A stretch of DNA of 64,000 bases from Paenibacillus endoradicis (lineage in GTDB: Bacteria; Bacillota; Bacilli; Paenibacillales; Paenibacillaceae): the NCBI RefSeq assembly GCF_024721975.1, contig NZ_JANQBB010000007.1, positions 310,001-374,000 of the forward strand, in the 5' to 3' direction. Shown one piece after another: positions 20,364 to 29,504 of this stretch (the stretch's first letter is position 1; the number at the start of each line of letters is the position of its first letter). The position numbers and the translations under genes were made by a program. Under the pieces are notes generated by a model. It worked only from the letters and a program-made list of their open reading frames with translations. It was not told the DNA's origin and did not search any database.

Positions 20364-21878
20364 TTGGCGTCAGACGATCAAGTAAAGCTAGAAATGAATG
20401 AAATATCGATTGCCTTCCCTGGTGTACAAGCACTATCAGCTGTAAACTTTGCCATGAACTCAGGGACTTCACATGCTCTGATAGGTGCGAACGGTGCGGG
20501 AAAATCTACTCTAATGAAAGTATTAGCAGGAGCTTATAGTCACTACACTGGCTCAATTAAGTTAGCTGGAGAAGCAGTTAATATTCGTAACCCAAAAGAC
20601 GCTAAAGATAACGGGATTCAAATCGTATACCAAGAAGTTGATACGTTATTAATTCCTAATTTGAGCGTTGGTGAAAATATTATGCTAGAGAAGCTAGTTC
20701 ATGATTCTAAAGGCAAGCAATTTGTGAATTGGAAACAACTGCACAAAGATGCCTCTGTCATTATGAAGCGACTTCAGCTAGATATATCTACGAAAAAGCT
20801 CGTCCAGGAACTTACTCTAGCAGAAAAACAGCTTGTTCTTATTGCTAGAGCTATTACGATGGAATGTAAGTTTCTTATTCTAGATGAGCCTACAGCGCCG
20901 CTAAGTGATAGTGAGACATCTCGATTATTTGAGTTAGTGAATCGATTGAAACAAGAAGGAGTCGGCATTATATTCATTTCTCATCGTCTACCTGAATTAT
21001 TCCAAATTTGCGATGATATTACGATATTAAGAGATGGTCAATTTGTATTATCTGCTCCGATCCAGACATTGGATCAAGCTGGTGTTGCTCAACATATGTT
21101 AGGCTCTCAACTTGGTGGTCAATTTCCTGAACGAGTTAGTAAGATAGGTGAAATTGCATTTGAAGTTGAAAATGTTGCGGATGACGATAAAGTGCATGGT
21201 GTATCGCTAACAGTACGAAAAGGAGAAGTCGTTGGCTTAGCGGGGTTAGTTGGAGCAGGTAAAACGGAACTATGTCGAATATTGTTTGGTGCAGCTCCGA
21301 AAAAACGTGGTGTCATTAAAGTTAATGGTAAAGTTTTGAGGGCTCAATCACCATATGAAGCTGTGAAAATGGGCTTGGCGATGATACCAGAGGAAAGACG
21401 TCGTGAAGGTATTTTTGTTGAGGATAATGTCGCTGTGAATTTAACGATTTCTCATCTGAAACCTCATATTACTATGAATACTTGGTTAAGTAAGGCGAAA
21501 GAAAAGATAGCAGCCAATAAAATGATCGAGAAGCTAGCGATTAAAACGCCGAATGAGAGTGCGCTTGTTGGTAATTTATCAGGTGGTAATCAACAAAAAA
21601 TTGCAATAGGTAAATGGTTGCTAGCAGATGCGGATGTATATATTTTTGACGAACCTACTAAAGGTGTAGATGTTGGAGCAAAACGAGATATTTACTATCT
21701 TATAGCTGAGCTTTCTACACAAGGGAAAAGTGTTATTTTTGCCTCAAGCGAAATGAACGAAATGATCGGAATTACAGATCGGATGTATGTAATGTACGAT
21801 GGAGAAGTCGCCAAAGAGCTTAATACAGCGGATACTTCAGAAGAAGAGATTATGTTTTATAGTACAGGAGGGCAATAG
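20364..21878 (+). CDS. RbsA/MglA-type sugar ABC ATPase (duplicated cassette)
   Basis: The energising subunit of the CUT2 importer: two fused ATP-binding cassettes in 504 aa. The first has Walker A GANGAGKST, an atypical signature region (VQELTLAEKQ) and Walker B FLILDEPTAPL. The second has a degenerate Walker A, GLVGAGKTE, a signature LSGGNQQKIAIGKWL and Walker B DVYIFDEPTKGVD. This asymmetry is normal for RbsA. Translation starts at a TTG, with GGTAGGTGG ahead. The permease follows after 2 bp, so the two are translationally coupled or nearly so. Confidence 0.93.
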   Translation: MASDDQVKLEMNEISIAFPGVQALSAVNFAMNSGTSHALIGANGAGKSTLMKVLAGAYSHYTGSIKLAGEAVNIRNPKDAKDNGIQIVYQEVDTLLIPNLSVGENIMLEKLVHDSKGKQFVNWKQLHKDASVIMKRLQLDISTKKLVQELTLAEKQLVLIARAITMECKFLILDEPTAPLSDSETSRLFELVNRLKQEGVGIIFISHRLPELFQICDDITILRDGQFVLSAPIQTLDQAGVAQHMLGSQLGGQFPERVSKIGEIAFEVENVADDDKVHGVSLTVRKGEVVGLAGLVGAGKTELCRILFGAAPKKRGVIKVNGKVLRAQSPYEAVKMGLAMIPEERRREGIFVEDNVAVNLTISHLKPHITMNTWLSKAKEKIAANKMIEKLAIKTPNESALVGNLSGGNQQKIAIGKWLLADADVYIFDEPTKGVDVGAKRDIYYLIAELSTQGKSVIFASSEMNEMIGITDRMYVMYDGEVAKELNTADTSEEEIMFYSTGGQ

Positions 21879-21880
21879 CA

Positions 21881-22867
21881 ATGAGTACAGTTGGGGCAAA
21901 AAAGAAAAGTTTTCAGTGGTTCGATTTTCTATATAAATACGGAACATTAATTACAATTGCCGTATTAATTATATTTTTCGGTCTAGCTACTGACAATTTT
22001 TTCACATCTACAAACATTACTAACATATTACGATCGATCTCGATTGTAACAATTATTGCGGTTGGATTGACGGTATCGTTATCCGTAGGGGGATTCGATC
22101 TATCGGTGGGCTCAACTGCTTCATTAGCTAATGCCGTCGTTATTTCAATGTTCGTATGGCATAGTCAAAATATTGGCGTCAGCATTATTGTTGCGCTTGT
22201 AGTTTGTATTATTATTGGACTATTAAACGCCTTTCTCGTTACTAGCTTTAAAATACAAGATATGCTAATGACATTAGCGACGATGTTTGTTATTCAAGGT
22301 ATTGCATTAACTTATACACGTGGTGCGACAATCTCCAAAAATATGATTATGCCTAGTGGTGATTATGCACCAGGTTCTATACCGAAAGTTTTCGGACAAC
22401 TAGGGAAGGTGCCTTGGATCATTATTATTATGTTTGTCGTTGTAATACTTGTACACATTTTCCTAACGTATACAAAGCATGGACGTTATATGTATATGAT
22501 AGGAGGTAATCCGGAGGCAGCTAAGCTATCAGGAATCCCTGTACGTAAATATCGTTATCTTGCATATGGGTTAGCTGCTATTTTTGCAGGTATTGGTGGT
22601 ATTATTCTAGGAGCTCGTGTTATGACAGCAGAAGTTAATGCGGGTGCACCGTACTTAATGGATGCAGTAGCAGCAGCATTTATCGGGTATTCTGTACTAG
22701 GTTCAGGAAAGCCAAATGCATTCGGAACCTTTATCGGGGCAGTATTGATAGGAATCTTATCTAGTGGATTAATTATGCTCTCTGTTCCTTACTATGCGAT
22801 GGATATTGTGAAGGGGTCGGTGTTGGCGCTAGCGTTGGGCATCACATACTACAAACGCAAGCACTAG
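21881..22867 (+). CDS. RbsC-type sugar ABC permease
   Basis: The membrane channel of the CUT2 importer, 328 aa with eight to ten hydrophobic helices. The family region VGGFDLSVGSTASLANAVV follows the second helix, and RYMYMIGGNPEAAKLSGIPV is the conserved cytoplasmic loop. It starts 2 bp after the ATPase stop with AGGAGGG overlapping the end of that gene. It is the last gene of the operon: the stop is followed within 10 bp by an inverted-repeat element and then by a bidirectional terminator shared with hflX. Confidence 0.93.
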   Translation: MSTVGAKKKSFQWFDFLYKYGTLITIAVLIIFFGLATDNFFTSTNITNILRSISIVTIIAVGLTVSLSVGGFDLSVGSTASLANAVVISMFVWHSQNIGVSIIVALVVCIIIGLLNAFLVTSFKIQDMLMTLATMFVIQGIALTYTRGATISKNMIMPSGDYAPGSIPKVFGQLGKVPWIIIIMFVVVILVHIFLTYTKHGRYMYMIGGNPEAAKLSGIPVRKYRYLAYGLAAIFAGIGGIILGARVMTAEVNAGAPYLMDAVAAAFIGYSVLGSGKPNAFGTFIGAVLIGILSSGLIMLSVPYYAMDIVKGSVLALALGITYYKRKH

Positions 22868-23180
22868 AGAGGTAAGGCAAAAAGTTCGCTTGTGATTACG
22901 AAGAGTATCCTAACGTAGCAAACTCGATGGCGAATATGTCCTCCATCGAAAGCCTGCGTGTGCTCACGTACACAATACGTACGCTGTGCTACTCGTTTCC
23001 GCTGTAGGTCATCTTCTTGGTACTGACAAGTGAACTTTTTGCCCTTGATCAGAAGAGGTAAGGCAAAAATTTCGCTTGTGATTACGAAGTGTAATTTAAC
23101 GTAACATACTCGACGGCGAATATGTCATCCATCGAAATCTTTCGTGTGCTCACGTACACAATACGTACGCTTCGTAGCAT
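22868..23180 (+). repeat. Inverted-repeat element, one full copy plus the left half of a second
   Basis: The full copy at 22876-23043 is bounded by GGCAAAAAGTTCGCTTGT and ACAAGTGAACTTTTTGCC, which are inverted repeats matching at 17 of 18 positions. The second copy starts at 23062, exactly 186 bp after the first, but ends near 23180 after the apical hairpin. Inside are a hairpin TCGATGG...CCATCGA and the apex CACGTAC-ACAATAC-GTACG. Both copies carry AGAGGTAAGG just before the left end. It fills the gap between the permease and the terminator before hflX. Confidence 0.85.
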
Positions 23181-23183
23181 AAT

Positions 23184-23219
23184 AAAAAGTCATCCCCAGC
23201 CTAATGGGGATGACTTTTT
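23184..23219. terminator. Bidirectional terminator between the sugar permease and hflX
   Basis: AAAAAGTCATCCCC and GGGGATGACTTTTT form a perfect 14-base stem. A-run and T-run on the two sides let it act for the plus-strand permease and the minus-strand hflX, whose stop codon adjoins it. Confidence 0.9.
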
Positions 23220-23220
23220 G

Positions 23221-24510
23221 TTATAACTGAGCTTCTTCTAAGTAAAACTCTTTGTAGCGATCATAATCAGCAACACTACATTCCATCTCAATTCGAGTAC
23301 CTTGCTCTTCGTATTCCGTTGCAAAGATTTGCGCATGTTCATTGAAGTAAGATACAATACGGCCTTGATCGTATGGAATAAGCACAGAGCATTTCACATA
23401 ATGACTGAATAGCTGCTGACGAATACATCCGATTAGCTCATCGATTCCTTTAGCTTCACGAACGGACATATAAATACTTTTACCTTGAACTTCTGGGTAT
23501 GGATGATCAGTTAGATCGCATTTATTATAGGCATAGACCATCTCTATTCCTTTAGTTCCTAGATCTTCAAGTGTTGCATTGGTTACATCAATTAATTTCT
23601 GATAATCTTCATGAGCGTAATCAACGACATGAATAAGTAGATCTGCCTCTGCCACCTCTTCTAATGTGGAGCGGAATGCTTTGACCAGATGATGGGGAAG
23701 TTGGCTAACGAAGCCGACTGTATCTGTTAGTAAGAAGCTCTTGTTGTCGCTAAGTTCAATTTGTCGCACTGATGTTTCAAGTGTCGCAAATAGCATATCC
23801 TTAACGAAAACTTCTTTGCTTGTTTCTGGATCTGTATGACGAAGTAAAGCATTCATCAGACTCGATTTGCCTGTATTCGTATAACCAACTAGACATACTA
23901 CAGGAACTTCATTCTTCTTACGTTTCATTCGCTGCGTCTGACGAGTAGCAACTAGCTTCTCAAGCTCTTGTTGTAACATCGAGATACGTTCCTCAATACG
24001 ACGACGATCGAGTTCAAGCTTCGTTTCTCCCGTACCTTTATTACGTAAACCTGCGCCACCGCCGCCTCCTTGACGACCAAGTGATGCACGTAAACCGACT
24101 AATCTCGGAAGCATATATTGCAGACGAGCAACTTCAACTTGAAGTTGTGCTTCTCTAGTTTGAGCACGTTCAGCAAAAATATCGAGAATCAAAATGGTAC
24201 GATCGATAACTTTACGATCAAGTTCAGCTTCAAGATTTCGAATCTGAGAAGGAGACAGTTCATCGTTGAAAATAACGGTTTCTGCTTCATGAGCTTCTGC
24301 TAGTAGACGTAACTCTTCTACTTTACCAGTTCCAAGGTAATGTGAAGATGTGACGCGTTGTGCCTTTTGCGTAAGTTGATCTACTACTGTAATATGACAA
24401 GCATCTGCAAGAGAGGCAAGTTCTTGCATTGAATAATCAAAGTCTGCCTGTAGTCGTTGACTGAGGTGTAGACCAACAATAATTGCACGTTCCAAAGGTT
24501 TTTCCATCAT
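23221..24510 (-). CDS. hflX: HflX GTPase
   Basis: A ribosome-associated GTPase that splits stalled or heat-damaged ribosomes. The N-terminal HflX domain carries YLGTGKVEEL and the Gly-rich LGRQGGGGGAGLRNKGTGE linker, followed by a helical segment. The GTPase domain has G1 GYTNTGKSSL, G3 DTVGFV and G4 NKCD. GGAGG lies 9 bases ahead of the ATG at 24510 (a second ATG follows directly), so the further upstream start is not needed; length 429 aa. It is a single gene facing the sugar operon, with which it shares a terminator. Confidence 0.95.
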   Translation of the reverse strand: MMEKPLERAIIVGLHLSQRLQADFDYSMQELASLADACHITVVDQLTQKAQRVTSSHYLGTGKVEELRLLAEAHEAETVIFNDELSPSQIRNLEAELDRKVIDRTILILDIFAERAQTREAQLQVEVARLQYMLPRLVGLRASLGRQGGGGGAGLRNKGTGETKLELDRRRIEERISMLQQELEKLVATRQTQRMKRKKNEVPVVCLVGYTNTGKSSLMNALLRHTDPETSKEVFVKDMLFATLETSVRQIELSDNKSFLLTDTVGFVSQLPHHLVKAFRSTLEEVAEADLLIHVVDYAHEDYQKLIDVTNATLEDLGTKGIEMVYAYNKCDLTDHPYPEVQGKSIYMSVREAKGIDELIGCIRQQLFSHYVKCSVLIPYDQGRIVSYFNEHAQIFATEYEEQGTRIEMECSVADYDRYKEFYLEEAQL

Positions 24511-24670
24511 AATTATTAACCTCCAACTGAGTTGGGAACAGTGTAGCATATGGCACGTAGTCTTTCAAGAAATTACCTTTAATCAATGTCATAAATACTA
24601 TGAATATACAAGATCTCATGCTATTCTAAAAGATAACATCAACAGAAACGATTGGAGTTAGGAGAACAAC

Positions 24671-25531
24671 ATGAAAAAGATATTACGTATGAACAAGCTA
24701 ACCGTATTATGTGCAATACTGCTATTGATTATGTCGATAGTAGCAGGATGCGCAACAAACAGTAATCAAGTTAATGAAATTAACCATTCTAATGAAGATG
24801 TATCATCAGTACAACCAACTGGTGAAACGAAAGGAATTCTTGTATCTGCTGCTGCCAGTTTAAGTGTAGTGATGGATGATATTATTGCACAATTCGAAGC
24901 TGAGCATTCTGATATTGTAGTTGAAGTTAATTATGGATCTTCAGGTGCATTACAGAAGCAAATCGAGCAAGGAGCGCCAGCTGATTTATTCGTATCTGCA
25001 GGAATGAAGCAGATGAAAGCTTTAGAAGACCAGGGGTTACTTGAAAAGTCTACTCCTCTATTGAAAAATGAAATGGTTATTGTTGCGAATAGAGAAATCG
25101 TGGAGATAGCACTTGTTGATAATGTACCTTTAAAACAGTTGTTAAACGAAGTAAAACCAACATTTATTGCCATAGGTGAGCCAGATACTGTTCCTGCTGG
25201 TCAATACGCGAAACAAGTGCTGCAGCATGAACAATTATGGGATGTTTGGAATGAGCAGTATGTGTATGCGAAAGATGTTAGACAAGTGCTTACCTATGTG
25301 GAACAAGGTAATGCTGAACTTGGTTTTGTCTATTTGTCAGATGCTGTTTCTTCAGATAAGGTCGATATCATTCACCATATTGATACTGCAACACATGATC
25401 CAATAACTTATCCTGTGGCCACATTGAAAAGTAGTAAACAAACTGAAGCAGCACAACTATTTTTCGATTATTTATTAAGTGAAGAATTAAACGTTCTTTA
25501 CGAGCAAAATGGCTTTAAGCGAGCTGAATAG
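24671..25531 (+). CDS. modA: Molybdate-binding lipoprotein ModA
   Basis: The receptor of a molybdate (or tungstate) ABC importer, attached outside the membrane by lipidated C27 (VAGC). The mature domain starts ILVSAAASLSVVMDDI and contains NYGSSGALQKQIEQGAPADL, both typical of ModA. At 286 aa it has the family length. GTTAGGAG precedes the ATG. The permease ModB begins 2 bp after the stop. No ModC ATPase gene is adjacent; B. subtilis yvgL-yvgM has the same two-gene layout, so the ATPase may be supplied in trans. Confidence 0.92.
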   Translation: MKKILRMNKLTVLCAILLLIMSIVAGCATNSNQVNEINHSNEDVSSVQPTGETKGILVSAAASLSVVMDDIIAQFEAEHSDIVVEVNYGSSGALQKQIEQGAPADLFVSAGMKQMKALEDQGLLEKSTPLLKNEMVIVANREIVEIALVDNVPLKQLLNEVKPTFIAIGEPDTVPAGQYAKQVLQHEQLWDVWNEQYVYAKDVRQVLTYVEQGNAELGFVYLSDAVSSDKVDIIHHIDTATHDPITYPVATLKSSKQTEAAQLFFDYLLSEELNVLYEQNGFKRAE

Positions 25532-25533
25532 TT

Positions 25534-26205
25534 ATGAATGAATTTGATTGGGGAGCATTTATAGAACCGATCTTAATTTCCATTAAAATAACAATAGTTG
25601 CGAGTATTATTGTTTTTATATTAGCGATTATAGTGTCACGTCATATGAGTAGAGCGAAATTTCGCTGTAAATTAATTTTAGATACTTTCTTCATGATTCC
25701 ATTAGTATTACCTCCGACGGTAATTGGGTTCATTTTGCTATTTGCATTTGGTAAGAAAGGTTTTCTTGGTCAGTTGTCCGAGATTGTGTTCGGACAATCA
25801 CTTGTATTTACATGGTGGGCAGGAGTTATTGCTGCTATAGTTGTAGCATTCCCTCTTGTGTATCAGACGATGAAGGCTGGATTTGATTCGATTGATTCTG
25901 ATCTAGAGGCTGTTGCACGTTCACTAGGTGCTACAGAATGGCAAGTATTTCGCTACGTTGCACTGCCGCTGAATAAACGTATGTTAGTAGTAGCCTTTAC
26001 TCTAGGATTTGCAAGATCTTTAGGTGAATTTGGAGCAACGCTAATGCTTGCAGGTAATATTCCTGGACGAACACAGACGGTTGCAACTGCAATCTATGTA
26101 GCCATTGATGCTGATCGGACGCTACTTGCTTTAGCGTGGGTTGCTATACTAATCATTTTCTCATTCATTATAATGTATTTTGTGCGCCAACCAGCTAAGT
26201 CATAG
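25534..26205 (+). CDS. modB: Molybdate ABC permease ModB
   Basis: The membrane channel for molybdate, 223 aa with about five helices. Typical segments are FFMIPLVLPPTVIGFILL and the ATPase-docking loop EAVARSLGATEWQVFRYVALPL, followed by the ModB sequence SLGEFGATLMLAGNIPGRTQT. It is coupled to modA (2-bp gap). The stop is followed by a degenerate copy of the inverted-repeat element rather than by modC. Confidence 0.93.
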   Translation: MNEFDWGAFIEPILISIKITIVASIIVFILAIIVSRHMSRAKFRCKLILDTFFMIPLVLPPTVIGFILLFAFGKKGFLGQLSEIVFGQSLVFTWWAGVIAAIVVAFPLVYQTMKAGFDSIDSDLEAVARSLGATEWQVFRYVALPLNKRMLVVAFTLGFARSLGEFGATLMLAGNIPGRTQTVATAIYVAIDADRTLLALAWVAILIIFSFIIMYFVRQPAKS

Positions 26206-26278
26206 CTACCGACAATACGGTAATAGTTGTTATTGCTTCAATGGTTATACCATATTATACTTAACTATTAACTTCACC

Positions 26279-26362
26279 GAGGATGATCAAAAGGCTCGCT
26301 CGTGATCGCGATGTATTACTTCATAGTTGTTTCGGCGGAGAATAGGGCATTCAGCAGAAGTT
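26279..26362 (+). repeat. Degenerate left half of the inverted-repeat element
   Basis: GAGGATGATCAAAAGG and TGATCGCGATG align with the left end of the copies after potD (GAGGTAGTTCAAAA and TGATCGCGATGAG). Weaker similarity continues to about 26362 (GCATTCAGC against GCCATTCATC). The apical hairpin and the right end are missing. It lies 73 bp after the modB stop. Confidence 0.6.
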
Positions 26363-26394
26363 GAGAGATCATTCAAGAGAAATGGGGAGACGAA

Positions 26395-27174
26395 ATGAGC
26401 TACAAAATTGCTTTCTTTGATATTGATGGAACGTTAGTAAATGAGGAAAAAGTTATTCCACAAGATACGATTGATGCTATTGCTGAGATGAAAGAAAAAG
26501 GGATAGAGCCAGTTATTGCGACAGGACGTGCACCATATTTCTTACAATCTTTGCTAGAGGCTGTAGGTATTGAATCTTATGTTTGCTTGAATGGAGCTCT
26601 TGCTGTATATAAAGGAGAAGTAATTTACCGTAATCCAATTGCACCTTCAACATTAGCGACATTAGTTGAACAATCTAAACTTCATGGACATGCTCTATGT
26701 TTTGAAGGGGAGTCACAATACTATACAGATCATGATGGGCATGAATATATGCTAGAATCAGTAGGTTCATTAAAAGTAGAATTGCCTAAAGTTAATGCTG
26801 ATTTTTGGAAAGAAGAGCCAATCTATCAAATGTTCTTGCACACTTTAGCAGAGGATGAGCATTTGTATACATCTTTAGAAGATTCCGTTACATTCATTAG
26901 ATGGCATGATAAAGCATTGGATGTGCTACCAATTGGTGGTTCCAAAGCTAAAGGAATTGAAGCTATGCTGAACCAGCTTAACTTAACGGCAGAAGATGCA
27001 ATCGCTTTTGGTGATAATTTGAATGATAAAGAAATGCTTGAATATGTCGGGTTTGGTGTTGCAATGGGAAATTCGCATCCTGATGTTATTCCATATGCTA
27101 ACTTTGTAACGACGCATGTGGATGAAAAGGGGATTCGTAATGGACTTATTAAAGCAGGTATACTAAATAAATAA
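26395..27174 (+). CDS. Cof-type HAD-superfamily sugar phosphatase
   Basis: A Mg-dependent hydrolase of the HAD type IIB (Cof) group, 259 aa, cytoplasmic. The catalytic motif I is FFDIDGTLV (nucleophile and acid Asp), motif II is VIATGRAP and motif IV is AFGDNLNDKEML. The middle cap domain of about 100 residues sets the substrate, generally a phosphosugar or FMN-like molecule, which cannot be read here. GGGGAG precedes the ATG. It sits alone between modB and tgl. Confidence 0.92.
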   Translation: MSYKIAFFDIDGTLVNEEKVIPQDTIDAIAEMKEKGIEPVIATGRAPYFLQSLLEAVGIESYVCLNGALAVYKGEVIYRNPIAPSTLATLVEQSKLHGHALCFEGESQYYTDHDGHEYMLESVGSLKVELPKVNADFWKEEPIYQMFLHTLAEDEHLYTSLEDSVTFIRWHDKALDVLPIGGSKAKGIEAMLNQLNLTAEDAIAFGDNLNDKEMLEYVGFGVAMGNSHPDVIPYANFVTTHVDEKGIRNGLIKAGILNK

Positions 27175-27260
27175 AACAAAAATAATAGGCAAACGTTCAC
27201 CAATAAGTAAGTGCGGGCGTACAATAACCTAACGATGCATAGACGTAGGAGGTTATGAAT

Positions 27261-28070
27261 GTGATCGTACTTACAACGGGCTCGATGGATGAGCTAAATA
27301 TTGAGAATTTGCCTTTAATTGAGCAAAATATTGTTCGATGGAAGATTGCAAGTAGAATGAATTATGAATACTCATCATTAGATGCTTTGTTATTTGAGTT
27401 AAAAATGAGGAGATATACTGTTGAAGCATCACATGCAATGTATGAGAGTGGAGCGCAATTTGCCGTGTTTTCGAATTCAAGATGTAATCCGCGCTATTGG
27501 AACAGAACACCTAACGGTGGATTTTTATTGCGAAGTGATGTAACTCCTGCTGATGCAATTCGAGATATATTTACTAATGGTGAACTATATGCGTTCGAAT
27601 GCTCAGGAGCGATTATTATTTTGTATTACAAGGCTGTACTTGAAACAATTGGTGATCCTACTTTCAATTACTACTTCCAAGACTTGTTTTTACGGGAATG
27701 GCAGAAAGATTATGATCTTCGTCTAGTATCAAGCTATGATCTTAATGATGTGTATCCAGGAGATGTATGTTATTTCCGTAATCCAGATTTTCATCCTCGT
27801 CATCCAGAATGGCAAGGGGAGAATGCTGTAATGTTGGATAAAAATCTATACTTTGGTCATGGAGTAGGAATTCAAACGGGTCAAGGTATTATTGAAAATT
27901 TGAATCGTGCACGTCGACCATTTGCACGCCGTTCTGCATATCAAGAAAACCTTATTGTTCGACCTGATTTTGAAATGCTTCGTGACTTAATTATTCATGA
28001 GCAACGTATAGCAATTGCAACAGGTCAGTTAGTGCTTGTGGACGTAAGAGAACTGCAAACCGCTCAATAA
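27261..28070 (+). CDS. tgl: Protein-glutamine gamma-glutamyltransferase (spore coat transglutaminase)
   Basis: Cross-links proteins through Gln-Lys isopeptide bonds (EC 2.3.2.13); in B. subtilis it acts on GerQ during spore coat assembly. The active-site Cys lies in NGELYAFECSGAIIILYY, and GDVCYFRNPDFHP, WQGENAVML and KNLYFGHGVGIQ match Tgl from end to end. AGGAGG at 27247-27252 is only 2 bases from the ATG at 27255 but 8 from the GTG at 27261, so I prefer the GTG (269 aa; active Cys then C114). The protein is a little longer at both ends than B. subtilis Tgl. This is good evidence for an endospore former. Confidence 0.93.
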   Translation: MIVLTTGSMDELNIENLPLIEQNIVRWKIASRMNYEYSSLDALLFELKMRRYTVEASHAMYESGAQFAVFSNSRCNPRYWNRTPNGGFLLRSDVTPADAIRDIFTNGELYAFECSGAIIILYYKAVLETIGDPTFNYYFQDLFLREWQKDYDLRLVSSYDLNDVYPGDVCYFRNPDFHPRHPEWQGENAVMLDKNLYFGHGVGIQTGQGIIENLNRARRPFARRSAYQENLIVRPDFEMLRDLIIHEQRIAIATGQLVLVDVRELQTAQ

Positions 28071-28100
28071 CGAATGATAATAAAAGTGTTAACAACAATA

Positions 28101-28136
28101 AACGAGTCATCCGACTAGGGATGACTCGTTTTGTTT
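28101..28136. terminator. Terminator between tgl and the DUF4395 gene
   Basis: AACGAGTCATCC and GGATGACTCGTT form a perfect 12-base stem, with TTGTTTG after it on the plus strand. The two flanking genes converge, so it may serve both. Confidence 0.85.
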
Positions 28137-28217
28137 GTATCCAAACTTAATTGTATACCCACATACCATTAATTATGAATAGAAGGATTATATAACCGTT
28201 CATTCGATAAGCACATA

Positions 28218-28646
28218 CTATTGTGACTTGATGTTTTTACGCAGTGCTTGATATTTCTTGTATTGGTAATAGATTGTGCAACCAATGCAATAACCCATTA
28301 GTGCGCTAAGTGCCGCTAATCCCATCAAACCTGCGACAATGTAAGAAGCTGTTATCCAGTTTAGCGAAAGACATATTAGTGATATTGATAGAAATGTAAT
28401 ACCTAATGAAAGATTAAATTTCTGTAACTCAGCTGCTTCCGTTTCTTTTTTTCCATAAATCTTTTGGGCAATAGGTTCCAATATAATAACGAACGTATTA
28501 GCACCTGAACCGAGTAATCTCGTCATAACTTGAATAAGCCATACGATCGCGATTAGCCAAGGCATTTGTGCAATGATCGCGATTAACAATGTGATGACAA
28601 TTCCGATCTGATTGCTTCTTACTTTAGCAATAGGCACTTCATTCAT
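28218..28646 (-). CDS. DUF4395 family membrane protein
   Basis: A 142-aa integral membrane protein of unknown function. It has an N-terminal segment with two hydrophobic stretches (about residues 15-42), a hydrophilic middle, and two further helices (about 75-125) ending in GYCIGCTIYYQYKKY, where the paired cysteines are characteristic of DUF4395. It follows a lipoprotein cyclophilin gene by 19 bp and is probably cotranscribed with it. In this family the CxxC-like pair has suggested a redox role, but nothing here shows it. Confidence 0.8.
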   Translation of the reverse strand: MNEVPIAKVRSNQIGIVITLLIAIIAQMPWLIAIVWLIQVMTRLLGSGANTFVIILEPIAQKIYGKKETEAAELQKFNLSLGITFLSISLICLSLNWITASYIVAGLMGLAALSALMGYCIGCTIYYQYKKYQALRKNIKSQ

Positions 28647-28665
28647 ACCGGTAATCTCCTCTCAT

Positions 28666-29349
28666 CTACATTTTTTCTGGTTCTGCTAGATCTAACCCCT
28701 TCGTATCAACTGTTACTTTAGTCATTACTAGCGGTTCTAGAGGTAGATCACTTTTATCACGTTTTTGCGATACAATCTCATCAACTACATCTAAGCCCTC
28801 TGTTACCATGCCAAAAGTAGCGTATAGACCATCAAGACTTGTTACATTCGCATTATCTGCGTGAACGATGAAAAACTGAGAACCTGCACTATCCATGCTG
28901 TGTCCACCGCGTGCCATGGAAATGACACCACGTGTATGTTTTAAGTTATTCTCAAAACCATTTTTAGTAAATTCGCCTTTAATACTGTATCCTGGATTAC
29001 CCATCCCAGTACCTAGTGGATCCCCACCTTGAATCATAAATCCTGGAATGACACGGTGGAATATAAGTCCATCGTAAAAACCTTGTTGCACTAGAGAAAC
29101 AAAGTTGTTTACAGTATTTGGAGCAATTTCAGGGTATAGTTCGAGCTTAATAATTCCGCCGTTACTCATTTCGATCGTAACTTCAGGATGTTGACTTGAA
29201 TCCAAGAGCTCAAGTTTAGGTGTAGGAGTAGGTGTAGCAGTATTAGAACCGGTGCTTCCTTGGTTATTACTGTTGTTAGTCGTTTGCTCCCCACATGCAC
29301 TAAGAACAAGTAACATTACTAGTAATACAGTTATACTTTTGAATTTCAT
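28666..29349 (-). CDS. Cyclophilin-type peptidyl-prolyl isomerase lipoprotein
   Basis: Catalyses proline isomerisation in proteins outside the membrane. A signal peptide ends in LSAC with lipidated C19, followed by a Ser/Thr/Asn/Pro-rich linker to about residue 45. The cyclophilin fold carries FHRVIPGFMIQGGDP and GVISMARGGHSMDSAGSQFF. An open frame runs further upstream, but AAGGAGA in front of the ATG at 29349 and the signal peptide decide the start; length 227 aa. It is encoded with the downstream DUF4395 gene. The Arg of FHRV and the QFF motif are intact, so activity is expected. Confidence 0.93.
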   Translation of the reverse strand: MKFKSITVLLVMLLVLSACGEQTTNNSNNQGSTGSNTATPTPTPKLELLDSSQHPEVTIEMSNGGIIKLELYPEIAPNTVNNFVSLVQQGFYDGLIFHRVIPGFMIQGGDPLGTGMGNPGYSIKGEFTKNGFENNLKHTRGVISMARGGHSMDSAGSQFFIVHADNANVTSLDGLYATFGMVTEGLDVVDEIVSQKRDKSDLPLEPLVMTKVTVDTKGLDLAEPEKM

Positions 29350-29504
29350 TGAGTATTCTCCTTTATGTATATGCTTAACTAGTATTTTAACACATATTAG
29401 TATTCCGTTCCTAATGCAGTTATATGACCATGGCGAAACTTGTTTCATTCTCATATCTTATTATGAAGCATTATGAAGCTAATGTGAAAGGAGACGGGTC
29501 GCCT

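Noticed and set aside
22868..23180. The repeat as an insertion sequence with a transposase
   Set aside because: Units are under 200 bp and contain no reading frame. I cannot exclude that a transposase elsewhere mobilises them.
28218..28646. DUF4395 protein as a thiol-disulfide oxidoreductase
   Set aside because: Only a Cys pair in GYCIGC near a membrane helix supports it; there is no thioredoxin fold, so no function is assigned.
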